Shown: positions 1 to 7,787, counted from the first letter of the stretch. The stretch: DNA of 15,471 nt from an uncultured Clostridia bacterium (GCA_946006895.1 CAMFZO010000016.1:1-15471); one strand, 5' to 3'. Numbers and translations are program-made. The notes: generated by a model not told the origin, from the letters alone.

Positions 1-534
1 CATCAGCATGGTGGCGACCTGTGCGCGGGTGGCTTCGCCCCGGGGAGCCAGGTACAGCTTGCCGCCGTCCTCAGAGCCGGCGATGATGCCCTCAGCAACT
101 GCCCACTGCATGGCGTCCTTCGCCCAGGAGCTGACCTTGCTGCCGTCCTCAAAACCCGCAAAGTCCGCTTTGGCCTCGGTGTCGCGGCCAAGGGTCTCGG
201 CATAGCGGAAGAGGATGGTAGCCAACTGCTCGCGGGTCACCTTGCCATTCGGATCGAAACGGTTCTCTCCGACGCCGTTGACAATGCCCTCTTTTGCGGC
301 CCAGTTGACCGCATTGGTATACCAGGAACCGGCAGCGCAATCAACGAACGACACCTCGGTATCATTCTCAGAGTCGTGATTTCCGGCATTGCGCCACAGG
401 ACAGTGACAAGCTCCGCACGGGTCATCGGAGTATTCGGGTCAAAGTAGATCGCGTTTCTGCCGTGGAACAGTCCCGCCTTAACCACATAATCAATATTCG
501 GCGCAAACCAATCGTCGTCCTCGACATCCAGGAA
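1..534 (-). other. Three S-layer homology (SLH) domains, the third cut by the window edge
   Basis: From residue about 1640 three repeats follow. Each has an aromatic/acidic opening (FLDVEDDDWFAPNIDYVV; FVDCAAGSWYTNAVNWA; FAGFEDGSKVSSWAKDAM), a turn with G(L/I)..G (AGLFHGR, EGIVNGV, EGIIAGS), then F.P...TRA/TRE(E/Q)L/V. SLH triplets bind pyruvylated secondary cell wall polymers in Gram-positive bacteria, so this end anchors the enzyme to the wall. The third copy ends at the window edge in ATRAQVATMLM, so only a few residues of the protein are likely missing. Confidence 0.92.
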
Positions 535-3500
535 CGTTAAGTTATACTTGGAAGTTCTGCCGCACAGCGTGCAGACGTAATAAGTCTCGCCTTCCTCGTT
601 CGTTTTCGTCTCATTGTTGTGGCCTGTGGGCAAGGAATAGTTCATGGAATAGGTCTCGCCGCACTCACACTTCACAGACTTGTGTCCCTGTTCGGCGCAG
701 GTCGTCTTGACATCCTCGAGGACGGTCAGGGTATGTGCCTCACCAGTCTTCTTGTCTAAGTGATAGATCTCCTCGCCAAACTGGAACCAGCCGGTCTTAT
801 AGGAGCCTCCGAGGAAATACATCGCCTTGCCGCTGCTCAGATCGGTGGCCCATCCGGTGTAATCCTGCGGTGCCTCCTCCGTACAGTCGGTATCCGTGCA
901 GATCAGCTTGCCCGCCGTGCGGTCGTAGGCGTAATGATGCTCTTCAGGCTCGGGAGGATCAATCGGATCAATCGGCTGCTCCGGCAGCTTCTTGGTGTAG
1001 GTATCGAGGACCGTGCCATCGGCGTCATACGCCGTGACGGTCATCTCCTTTTCCGTGCAGTTTGCCAGCAGATAAACCGCTTCGTAATCCTGCGTGATTG
1101 TTGCAAAATGGAAGTCGGGATTGTTCTCCGGCGCATAGTTCGCGTCGCGGGACTTCTCGCCAAGGTCGCCGCAGATGAAGTACACAACGCCGTTCTTCTC
1201 ATCGACCGCACCCGCCGAGATCGGCTCGGTGCGCGCATAGGCGTGGTCATGTCCGGAGAATACAAAATCAATGCCGGCAGCTTCCGCCGCAGCGGGGATC
1301 ACCTTGTTGTAAGGAGCGGAGGAACCCTTCGGGTTGGTATAATACGGCGGCTGATGGAGCGTCAGTACTTTCCATGTGCAGTCGCTCTTCGCGGCATCCT
1401 CAACAAGCCACTTTGCCGCTGCTTCAATATTTGCATTGCAGTTGATCACTGCCACATAAGCATTGCCGTATTCAACGGAATAAAAGTCCTTATCAGGCAG
1501 ATCAAAAATCGCGTTGGCAAGGTTGCCCGTCGTGTCGCCGTAGTACTCATGGTTGCCGAGAACCTGCACGACCGGAGTGGACGGGTACTCGCTGCCGAAA
1601 ATACCAAGGATCTGATCCCAGCGGGGCAAGCTGTTCGCCATGTCGATGAAGTCTCCGGTCTGGATGCCGAAATCGACCTCTGCCTTGTTAATGTTCTCCG
1701 CGATCTGCTCCAGCAGCAGAACTGCAGGAGATTCCGCGGTTTCGGTGCCGGAAAGCTGGGCATCGCCCATGACGAAGAAGGAGGTGTCAGCACCGGCTTC
1801 CGCCGTGGTAAACTGGCGAAGCTCGGACCAATGCCCCTCAACACCGTCACCTACACGGTACTGATAGGTCGTATTGGGTTTCAGATTCTCAAGCACGACA
1901 GTATGAATCAGCGAGGCATTGCTGTCGCTCGCGCCGTTGTTGAAGGCGTAAACAGCGCTTGTGCCGGTTGCGGTGGTGTACTCCACGGTATCGCCCTTTG
2001 TAAGCGCACCTTCGGCATACTGTACAACTGCATCCTTCGCGGTGTACTCCGGCGCGCTGAACCATGTGATGCTCTGCGTGGTCGTCGGATCGGTCACCGC
2101 ATTCAGGCGGATATTGCTCGGCGTGGCCTCGCTGCTGCCCATACCGTTCGTCATGCCGCTGATACGGAAGGAATAGCCCGCCGCACCCTTGGCATAGATC
2201 GTGTAGCTCTCACCAACATTCTGGCAGAGCTTGTTCGTGACAAGAACGCCGGCGGCGTTGGTCGTGCCGAGGAGGGTCGGCTCCTCACCTTCGACGGCCC
2301 GATAGATCTCCACTCTGCCGGGTGCAGAGCCGTCTGCGGCAGTAACATAGAGCCTGCCGGTCGAACCGGCTACCATGATGTCGGTGGTAAGCTCATAAGC
2401 GGCAGTAACACCTACCGCGGTCAGCTCGCCTGCGAAAGTGAGCTTCTCGCTGCCGTCGGTATAGGCGCCCTGCTTGACCTCATAGTTCAAAAGGGTGCCA
2501 CGCGGTGTTGCGGGATCGACGGCAAAGGTGATCTTCACCGCAGTTCCGCTCTTGGGCGCCTCCGCCGCCGCGCTGATGGTCAAATTGCCGTTTTCACAGG
2601 AAGCCGTACCGGTGTAGCCGTTTTCAAAGGTCACCGTCGGCTCACCAAAGCTGTTGTTGAGTGCGATGGTGGCGGAGAGCTCGGATACAAGCTCACTGCC
2701 GGTAATATCCATCGTAAGCGCATAGCTCTCGCCAAGCACCGCAGTGCTCTCTCCCTGAACGGAGACGGTGCCAAACGTGCTGCTTGCATCTTCGATCGTA
2801 ATATAGCGCGTGACCTTCGTGACATTGCCGAAGCCGTCAGCAACCGTCAGCAGGATGCTGTGTGTGCCGTTCGGAAGCGTTACCAGCGCGGCGGCCTCCG
2901 TCTCTGTGGACTTTGTCAGGTTCTGCTTCAGGCCGTCGATATACAGCGCGGTTTTTTCAGTCTTAATCCCCGTTGCGTTGTCGCTGACGGGATCGGAGAA
3001 GGAGGCAGTGATGTTGACGGTGCCGTTATCCAGCGTCGTTGTCTCCTCTCCCAGGGTCTTGCCGTTGGCGCTCAGTTCGCTAATGACGGGATTCTCCATG
3101 TCGTCGATGGTATCGCCGTAGACGACGCGGAAATTGTCAAAATACAGTGTTCCTTTGGAGAAGGAACCCATCGGGATCTTCGTGCCGTTCTCATTGGCAG
3201 AGCCGCCGGGAATAAAGGTAACATTAATGAAGTAGTCACCGTCTGCAATCATGAGCGGATGCTCCGGCGTAACATACTTTGCATATGGAGTCAGGTCCGC
3301 TTCGCAATACATCCATCCATCCCAGTAGATACCGGTATACTGGAGATTGCGGCCTTCTTGCGTTTTGAAGTGAATATTTGCGGATTTCAAAACTCCATCT
3401 TCATTGTAATAGCTGATTTTTGTCCAAAGCCAGAAGTTCGCCGTTCCTTCGGGAGCATAAACCCAGCAGCCAAGGCCGGACGGAGTTCCGTCAAATTTAA

Positions 3501-5451
3501 TCGCATGCGAGGATTCCGGATTGCTTCTGTAGGAATCGCCGGTAATGAATACCCAGCAGTTTACGTTCTTGTAGCCGGGACTCAGCTCGGAATAGTCAAA
3601 ATCGAAACGCAGAGAGCCTTCGCCGAAGCGAACTTCTCCATTTTCGGCATTTGCGTAGCTTGCGACCGCGCTGTCTTTCATCATAACGCCGGCATGGTCG
3701 GTATAAAGCTCATAACCGGCTGCTCCGAACATTGTGCTGGAGGGATATCGAAGTGTTCCGTTTTCGTTGCTGTTGTACCAGTCGTCAACAAAGAACGGGC
3801 CTGCTTCGGTGATCATATCCAGTCCGCCTTTTTCTGCATTATAGCCCATAAAAGTAATCGGCTCTGCAGGAGTCCAGCCTTCCGGATAGAAGCGGGCATC
3901 CGCCCAATCATATTGGGCGCAGGACATACCGGATTTGCCTTCAAAGTCCATAAAGACTTCCGGCATTCTGCCGATCTCGACAGCGATCGTGTCAGACAGA
4001 ACGGTAGAATCCGACTTCGTATAAGATGCGGTGATTTCTGCGTTGAGCGTCTGTTTCGCTTTCACAGTGGTAAAGAGGTTCCCGTTCATGCTGCCGATGC
4101 CGTCAGCAGTCACGCCCTCCGTTTTTGAAACGATATTCCAATCAAGGACGACGCCGCCGAGATTTACCAGACGACTCTGATATTTCACGGTCAGATCAAG
4201 ATCCGTCGTCGTGTTGAAGGCAAGATTCAGGGAATCTGCGGGGAAAAAGACTTCATCCGGTTCCTGTATCTCAATGCTTGTCGTGCCGACAACCTTGTTG
4301 CTGATGACCAGATTGACCGTAACCGTGCCGCACGTGCCATTGGATTGGAACAGACCCGTGCTGTCGATGGTTCCGAGGGACGTGTCAGCAAGGCTCCATT
4401 TTGCACCGGCAGGGACCTCCGCGGGATAGCCTCCGGCATCCACGCCGTCGGCAGTAAACTGCACCGCGGCTCCGGCGATATAAACCTCGTTCTTCGGCGT
4501 CAGCGCGGCATGGTCGAAGGTGCCTGTTTCCTTCGCCGTGGAGACCAGCAGGAGGGTCGAGGCGACGACACGTTCCGGGCCGTCGGAGGGATGGTTCTGA
4601 ATTTCGATGGTATCGCTGCCCTCGTGACGGGAAGCGATCGTTGCAGAACCGCCGCCGTCGAGATAGATGGCGTCGACAACGCCCTGCGCCTTCATCGCTT
4701 GAGCGACCTCATATACGGTCATACCGACGGACATACCCGCACGGCCGTCCGCAAGGAACATAACGACAGTACCGTCTTCCTTTAGACCGATCGAATTACG
4801 CGGTGCAAGAGTGTTATCATCAGGACCCACCCGGTACTCTCCGTTACGGAGGAGGAAGAAAGGCCCGGAGACGGCTTCCTCAACATCGTCCGTCGGGGTG
4901 CCGTAATCCCGGATGGCGTATGTACCGTCCTTCAGAACGGCAAAATACGGCTCGGCGGAGCCGCCGCTCGTCTGCACGACGTTGCCCTCCATGATGAGGT
5001 AGCCGCAGCACTGTGCCGTCTGCATATTGTAATAGTCTGCATTGGTTGCCATGATGACGGTCTCGCCGGTCGCCTTCTCGTAATCGGCCGCCTGACCAGT
5101 CGTTGTGCGCAGATCCCATTTCAGGTTCTTTGCCGCCTCCGCACGGCTCTCAGGCGTGCTGCCTTCGGTATAGTAGCCGCCGTAAGAAGCCTTCAGTTTC
5201 ACATTTGCGCCCGGCTCGACGGTCGTCATATAGCCGTAAACCTGAGCCGTGCCTGATTCGTTGTTCAGAATAACCTGCGTTTCCGTTACACCCTTAGTCA
5301 ACGGATAGTCCGTCTGCGTGATGATGTACTTTCCCGTCGGGGCAGTTATGCCGCGTGTTTCCTCTGCCGCAAAAGCCGCAGGCAGAAGTGACAGGAGCAT
5401 TGCCGCCGTCAGCAGAAAGCAGACCATGCGCTTTAGAGTTCGGTGATCCAT
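1..5451 (-). CDS. Surface-anchored multidomain protein: phosphodiester glycosidase + metallophosphoesterase + SLH (C-terminus cut by window edge)
   Basis: The reading frame is open from the ATG at 5451 to base 1 (1817 codons, no stop), so the C-terminus is missing. AGAGGTAG lies about 7 bases before the start. Residues 1-28 form a signal peptide (basic start, leucine-rich core, AFA cleavage site). In order: NAGPA-type phosphodiester glycosidase (about 60-300, LDGGGS at 264-269); bacterial Ig-like segments (about 300-490); an aromatic-rich carbohydrate-binding-like beta region (about 495-778); an Ig-like domain (780-890); a cohesin-like beta region (893-1005); a purple-acid-phosphatase-type Fn3 and catalytic domain (about 1111-1480); a Pro-Asp linker; a Cys-pair-rich stretch with one cell-wall-binding-like repeat (near 1546); and three SLH domains from 1640. 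I infer a secreted, wall-bound enzyme that uncaps or strips phosphate from phosphoglycans. It has its own promoter and is not coupled to the upstream kinase. Domain identities are firm for NAGPA, phosphoesterase and SLH, and tentative for the beta domains. Confidence 0.93.
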   Translation of the reverse strand, partial: MDHRTLKRMVCFLLTAAMLLSLLPAAFAAEETRGITAPTGKYIITQTDYPLTKGVTETQVILNNESGTAQVYGYMTTVEPGANVKLKASYGGYYTEGSTPESRAEAAKNLKWDLRTTTGQAADYEKATGETVIMATNADYYNMQTAQCCGYLIMEGNVVQTSGGSAEPYFAVLKDGTYAIRDYGTPTDDVEEAVSGPFFLLRNGEYRVGPDDNTLAPRNSIGLKEDGTVVMFLADGRAGMSVGMTVYEVAQAMKAQGVVDAIYLDGGGSATIASRHEGSDTIEIQNHPSDGPERVVASTLLLVSTAKETGTFDHAALTPKNEVYIAGAAVQFTADGVDAGGYPAEVPAGAKWSLADTSLGTIDSTGLFQSNGTCGTVTVNLVISNKVVGTTSIEIQEPDEVFFPADSLNLAFNTTTDLDLTVKYQSRLVNLGGVVLDWNIVSKTEGVTADGIGSMNGNLFTTVKAKQTLNAEITASYTKSDSTVLSDTIAVEIGRMPEVFMDFEGKSGMSCAQYDWADARFYPEGWTPAEPITFMGYNAEKGGLDMITEAGPFFVDDWYNSNENGTLRYPSSTMFGAAGYELYTDHAGVMMKDSAVASYANAENGEVRFGEGSLRFDFDYSELSPGYKNVNCWVFITGDSYRSNPESSHAIKFDGTPSGLGCWVYAPEGTANFWLWTKISYYNEDGVLKSANIHFKTQEGRNLQYTGIYWDGWMYCEADLTPYAKYVTPEHPLMIADGDYFINVTFIPGGSANENGTKIPMGSFSKGTLYFDNFRVVYGDTIDDMENPVISELSANGKTLGEETTTLDNGTVNITASFSDPVSDNATGIKTEKTALYIDGLKQNLTKSTETEAAALVTLPNGTHSILLTVADGFGNVTKVTRYITIEDASSTFGTVSVQGESTAVLGESYALTMDITGSELVSELSATIALNNSFGEPTVTFENGYTGTASCENGNLTISAAAEAPKSGTAVKITFAVDPATPRGTLLNYEVKQGAYTDGSEKLTFAGELTAVGVTAAYELTTDIMVAGSTGRLYVTAADGSAPGRVEIYRAVEGEEPTLLGTTNAAGVLVTNKLCQNVGESYTIYAKGAAGYSFRISGMTNGMGSSEATPSNIRLNAVTDPTTTQSITWFSAPEYTAKDAVVQYAEGALTKGDTVEYTTATGTSAVYAFNNGASDSNASLIHTVVLENLKPNTTYQYRVGDGVEGHWSELRQFTTAEAGADTSFFVMGDAQLSGTETAESPAVLLLEQIAENINKAEVDFGIQTGDFIDMANSLPRWDQILGIFGSEYPSTPVVQVLGNHEYYGDTTGNLANAIFDLPDKDFYSVEYGNAYVAVINCNANIEAAAKWLVEDAAKSDCTWKVLTLHQPPYYTNPKGSSAPYNKVIPAAAEAAGIDFVFSGHDHAYARTEPISAGAVDEKNGVVYFICGDLGEKSRDANYAPENNPDFHFATITQDYEAVYLLANCTEKEMTVTAYDADGTVLDTYTKKLPEQPIDPIDPPEPEEHHYAYDRTAGKLICTDTDCTEEAPQDYTGWATDLSSGKAMYFLGGSYKTGWFQFGEEIYHLDKKTGEAHTLTVLEDVKTTCAEQGHKSVKCECGETYSMNYSLPTGHNNETKTNEEGETYYVCTLCGRTSKYNLTFLDVEDDDWFAPNIDYVVKAGLFHGRNAIYFDPNTPMTRAELVTVLWRNAGNHDSENDTEVSFVDCAAGSWYTNAVNWAAKEGIVNGVGENRFDPNGKVTREQLATILFRYAETLGRDTEAKADFAGFEDGSKVSSWAKDAMQWAVAEGIIAGSEDGGKLYLAPRGEATRAQVATMLM
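956..973 (+). repeat. Perfect tandem 9-bp repeat in the linker-coding region
   Basis: Two adjacent copies of GGATCAATC encode the Ile-Asp-Pro repeat in the PIDPIDPPEPEE linker between the phosphoesterase domain and the Cys-rich and SLH anchor regions. It looks like simple in-frame slippage of a flexible Pro/acidic linker. Confidence 0.85.
1012..2121 (-). other. Purple-acid-phosphatase-like region: Fn3-type N domain plus metallophosphoesterase
   Basis: Residues about 1111-1215 match the Fn3-like N domain of purple acid phosphatases (PSNIRLNAV start, LKPNTTYQYRVGDG, RQFTT end). The catalytic domain follows with the metallophosphoesterase metal-ligand motifs in order: GDAQ (1229-1232), GDFID (1266-1270), GNHE (1299-1302), LHQPP (His1366) and GHDHAY (1400-1405). 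The Tyr that gives true purple acid phosphatases their colour (GDxxY) is Asp1270 here, so a di-metal phosphoesterase without the Fe-Tyr charge transfer is expected. Its activity (phosphomonoesterase or phosphodiesterase) cannot be decided from sequence. Confidence 0.88.
3901..3919. repeat. Perfect 8-bp inverted repeat with 3-base loop inside the surface-protein gene
   Basis: CGCCCAAT, then cat, then ATTGGGCG: the arms are exact reverse complements. It lies within codons for the AQYDWAD part of the carbohydrate-binding-like region and has no T-run, so it is not a typical terminator. It may be chance. Confidence 0.7.
4552..5274 (-). other. NAGPA-type phosphodiester glycosidase domain
   Basis: This covers residues about 60-300 of the surface protein. 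Visible family hallmarks are ATNADYYNM near residue 130, a GPFFLLRNG segment, RNSIGL...VMFLADGR near 217-238, GMTVYEVAQAM, and the signature AIYLDGGGSAT around 264-271. In the family, which includes the mammalian uncovering enzyme that removes GlcNAc from GlcNAc-1-phospho-6-mannose, these residues form the hydrolase core. The domain should cleave sugar-1-phosphodiesters outside the cell. The substrate in this organism is unknown. Confidence 0.88.
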
Positions 5452-5635
5452 GAAAAACTACCTCTTTTCTTTCTTTGTACGGTGCTGCCAGGATTTACCG
5501 GTCATTCCAGCGTTCTACCGGTGTCGCCTCTCGCACCCGCGTCAAGTATAACGTCTTTTCTCAGAAATTGCAACCCTGTTTTCAAATTATTCACAGACTA
5601 AACCAAGAAAATTTTTCATTTGTAGAAAAAGTTTA
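5452..5635 (-). other. 184-base intergenic region: promoter plus leader, no gene seen
   Basis: The half next to the kinase stop is AT-rich with no GC-rich stem and T-run, so no intrinsic terminator is evident after the kinase gene. The middle holds the promoter. The leader carries two ACCGGT palindromes (5497-5502 and 5517-5522) whose repeat period is 20 bases. The end holds the purine-rich ribosome site AGAGGTAG. No known riboswitch class was recognised. Confidence 0.6.
5545..5573 (-). promoter_or_regulatory. Sigma-A-type promoter for the surface-protein gene
   Basis: On the minus strand there is TTGCAA (-35, at 5568-5573; 4 of 6 consensus), a 17-base spacer, and TATACT (-10, at 5545-5550; 5 of 6). 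Transcription would start near 5538, leaving a leader of about 87 bases before the ATG at 5451. The surrounding DNA is AT-rich. This suggests that the surface gene is transcribed independently of the kinase gene upstream. Confidence 0.7.
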
Positions 5636-6568
5636 CTATTCCTCCACCTTTACATCCAGTCCGAACTCGCTGGGGAGAAAACGGGGGCAGACATTCTCGG
5701 AGGTGCAGATGACCGAGGTGGACAGGCGTGTGCCGATCTGGCAGGCCTCCTGGAGGGACTTGCCGTAGGTCAGGCCGATGGAAACACCGGCAAAGAAGGC
5801 GTCACCGGCGCCGGTGGTGTCCTTGACGGCCACCTTTTTGCTGGGGCACCAGCCCTTTTCGCCGTACATATCCGCGTAGACTGCGCCGTTGGCGCCCATG
5901 GTGACGATCATCCGCGGGATCCGGGCGCGCATCACCTTTTCCGAAAGAATCTCCATCATTGCTTCCGGCTCCATCTCCTCGTAATCCTCGGAGAAGAGGA
6001 TGCCCGCCTCACTGAGGTTACAGGCAAAGCAGTCCGTGAGCTGGAGGAAGTCGCGGCGCTCCACGGCGATGGACATATTGGTCACGGCGGCATAGATGGG
6101 TTTTTCGTGCTTTTTGGCAAGCTGGAAGACCCGCTTGGCCACGTCCTTGTCCATGTCGATCTCGATGACGATGCTGTCGGCACCGGCGAAGATCTCATCG
6201 CCCTGCTCGTCCAAAATGTCCGCGATGGGGCGCAGGTCCGGCCGCTTGGAAATGGCCGCCAGCACGTCGCCGTCGTTGTCGAAAATGGCCAGCCAGGTGC
6301 CCATGCCGTCACGGGTGCGGCGCATATAGTCGGTGTTGACCTTGTGGTTCTGCAGCTTTTTCAGTACGTCGTCGCCGACGGAGGTCTCGTCCACCAGACT
6401 GATATAGGTCGGGCGCAGCTCCACGTTGGCGATGTCCTCCACGATGTTTCGGCTGACGCCGCCGTGGACCTGCTCCACAGTGCCCACATTCCTGCCGCCG
6501 GGGATATAGGTGCCGCTGGGATAGCCCTTAATATCCACAAAAACAGCGCCGATCACTACAATGCTCAT
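5636..6568 (-). CDS. PfkB-family carbohydrate/nucleoside kinase
   Basis: This 310-residue protein is the normal length for a ribokinase/PfkB kinase, which transfers phosphate from ATP to a sugar or nucleoside in the cytosol. Visible features are the N-terminal substrate-binding signature (GGVSRN, 36-41), an NLSE motif (184-187) of the NxxE type that organises Mg-phosphate, MGANGA (224-229), and the anion-hole/catalytic signature DTTGAGDAF (250-258) with Asp256 as probable base. The start at 6568 follows a textbook AGGAGGAGG 5 bases away. The gene sits 32 bases after the ATPase/CYTH gene and shares its promoter. The GGV.RN form of the first signature recalls pseudouridine and related nucleoside kinases, but the substrate cannot be fixed from sequence. 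Confidence 0.92.
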   Translation of the reverse strand: MSIVVIGAVFVDIKGYPSGTYIPGGRNVGTVEQVHGGVSRNIVEDIANVELRPTYISLVDETSVGDDVLKKLQNHKVNTDYMRRTRDGMGTWLAIFDNDGDVLAAISKRPDLRPIADILDEQGDEIFAGADSIVIEIDMDKDVAKRVFQLAKKHEKPIYAAVTNMSIAVERRDFLQLTDCFACNLSEAGILFSEDYEEMEPEAMMEILSEKVMRARIPRMIVTMGANGAVYADMYGEKGWCPSKKVAVKDTTGAGDAFFAGVSIGLTYGKSLQEACQIGTRLSTSVICTSENVCPRFLPSEFGLDVKVEE

Positions 6569-6573
6569 CGTTG

Positions 6574-6582
6574 CCTCCTCCT
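6574..6582 (-). promoter_or_regulatory. Strong ribosome-binding site for the PfkB kinase
   Basis: AGGAGGAGG lies 5 bases before the ATG at 6568, inside the short gap after the ATPase/CYTH stop. It fixes the start codon and implies efficient independent initiation within the two-gene unit. Confidence 0.85.
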
Positions 6583-6600
6583 GTTTTTTAATGTATCAAA

Positions 6601-7707
6601 TCACAGCATCTGCGTCTTGGCAAGCTGCTTGTTTTTATAGGCCGGGTCCCCGGTCACATCCCGCAGAACCTGGATCTCCGGCGGCAGCACCACATGGTCG
6701 CCGCCGATGTAGCAGAACAGGACCGCCTTGTCCCTGCAGAAGGGATAGACGTCGATCTCAAAGCGCTGGCTGTGGTATGTAAAACGATACTTCGTTTTGT
6801 GGACCGTGTGCAGCGCCGGGTCGCCCTCCATCAGGTAGCGGATGTATTCCTTCTGAGAGATGGGCTTCTCCGTGTCCCACTTGGTGCCGTCGGGCATCAG
6901 GTGCTTTTCGGTGTAGAAATACAGGTAGTCGTCGTTGTTGCGCTGCTGCCGGATGCGGCGCTCCACGGCGGGATTGGTCTCCCGCAGGTAGGTCTGCATC
7001 ATGTCCAGCGTGGCGGCGTTGTAGATGGCCGTCAGCTTCTCCATGTCGGGCATGGCGATCAGGTACTTGTGCTTTCTGGCCATCGGCTCCGGCTCGCCCA
7101 CGGCGCGGTAGATCTCCTGCAGGGCGCGCTGGATCTTGTCGGCAAAATTCACCGAGTTGTCGATGATCTTCAGGTTGGGATGGGCGCTCCAGGCCCGCAG
7201 GGTGCGGTCATCCATCTCCCGGGCGTATTCCAGGGATTCGGTGCGGGCGTTGTTGCCCAGGTTATAGGCAAATTCGGCCCCCTTGGCGCAGGTGACCAGG
7301 TGCAGGACCATGTCGTAATTTGCCAGAACGGAGGCCTCCGTCCGGCCGTCGAATTTCGACAGAACCTGGGCAAATTCCTCGTCGGAAATATATGCCTTGT
7401 CGTCTATCAGGGCGCGGTCGTAGATGATGAGGATATTGTCCTCGGGGACGATCTCCGCCGCGGCCAGGGCCAGCTTTTCCTTGTGGATCTGGTCGGCAAT
7501 GACGAAATCCTGGAAGGCCAGCATGGACATACAGTTGCCGAAGGGCTTGATGCCGAAGCCGGAGATCAGATCCGTCGCCGTCTCCGGGATGGTGATGACG
7601 CGCCAGCCGTCCTCCTGCTTGAATTCCTTCAGGATCTGACTGGTCAGGGTGGTCTTGCCTGCCGCAGGACCGCCGGTCAGGACGATTTTCACAATGCGTT
7701 TGCTCAT
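6601..7707 (-). CDS. NadR-like P-loop ATPase/kinase (AAA_28 type) fused to a CYTH-like domain
   Basis: This is a 368-residue cytosolic protein. Residues 1-205 form a P-loop domain of the NadR/AAA_28 type: Walker A GGPAAGKTT (12-20, Lys18) and a Walker-B-like strand ILIIYDRALIDD (92-103). Such domains phosphorylate small molecules such as nicotinamide riboside. Residues about 210-365 look like a CYTH/triphosphate-tunnel fold: KYLI at 214, RIRQQR (251-256), HKTKYR (303-308), FEIDVY (316-321) and VTGDPAYKNKQLA (351-363). The usual ExExK opening of the CYTH fold appears as A-x-K-x-K (210-214), so tunnel metal binding may be altered. The pairing of a P-loop kinase with CYTH is known in other triphosphate-tunnel proteins. 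It heads a two-gene unit with the PfkB kinase and has its own promoter about 30 bases upstream. The biochemical substrate is unknown. Confidence 0.88.
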   Translation of the reverse strand: MSKRIVKIVLTGGPAAGKTTLTSQILKEFKQEDGWRVITIPETATDLISGFGIKPFGNCMSMLAFQDFVIADQIHKEKLALAAAEIVPEDNILIIYDRALIDDKAYISDEEFAQVLSKFDGRTEASVLANYDMVLHLVTCAKGAEFAYNLGNNARTESLEYAREMDDRTLRAWSAHPNLKIIDNSVNFADKIQRALQEIYRAVGEPEPMARKHKYLIAMPDMEKLTAIYNAATLDMMQTYLRETNPAVERRIRQQRNNDDYLYFYTEKHLMPDGTKWDTEKPISQKEYIRYLMEGDPALHTVHKTKYRFTYHSQRFEIDVYPFCRDKAVLFCYIGGDHVVLPPEIQVLRDVTGDPAYKNKQLAKTQML

Positions 7708-7737
7708 ACCCGTTCTCCCTCTCTTTTGTGACGCCTC

Positions 7738-7766
7738 ATTTTATCACAGGGCGTAAGAAAAAGCAA
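7738..7766 (-). promoter_or_regulatory. Sigma-A-type promoter (extended -10) for the ATPase/CYTH-kinase unit
   Basis: On the minus strand there is TTGCTT (7761-7766), a 17-base spacer, and TAAAAT (7738-7743) preceded by TGA, giving an extended -10 (TGNTAAAAT). Transcription would start near 7731, about 24 bases before the ATG at 7707. The -35 is poor but the extended -10 compensates. Confidence 0.65.
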
Positions 7767-7787
7767 GAAATTTGCCGTTATTTGCGG

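Noticed and set aside
760..4128. A 1122-codon open frame on the plus strand opposite the surface-protein gene
   Set aside because: It is codon-aligned with the real minus-strand gene, so it stays open simply because that gene avoids TTA, CTA and TCA codons. Its translation shows no domain, and the minus frame has signal peptide, NAGPA, phosphatase and SLH motifs.
5574..5635. Possible intrinsic terminator after the PfkB kinase gene
   Set aside because: The stretch is AT-rich with A and T runs, but I found no GC-rich stem before a T-run.
5460..5635. PhoP-type (Pho box) tandem repeats that would tie the surface phosphatase to phosphate starvation
   Set aside because: Some TTxAxA-like hexamers occur in the AT-rich part, but not as a regularly spaced tandem array.
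6583..6640. Possible promoter between the ATPase/CYTH gene and the PfkB kinase
   Set aside because: A TACATT hexamer is present, but the nearest TTGCCA is 22 bases away, which is too far for a sigma-A promoter.
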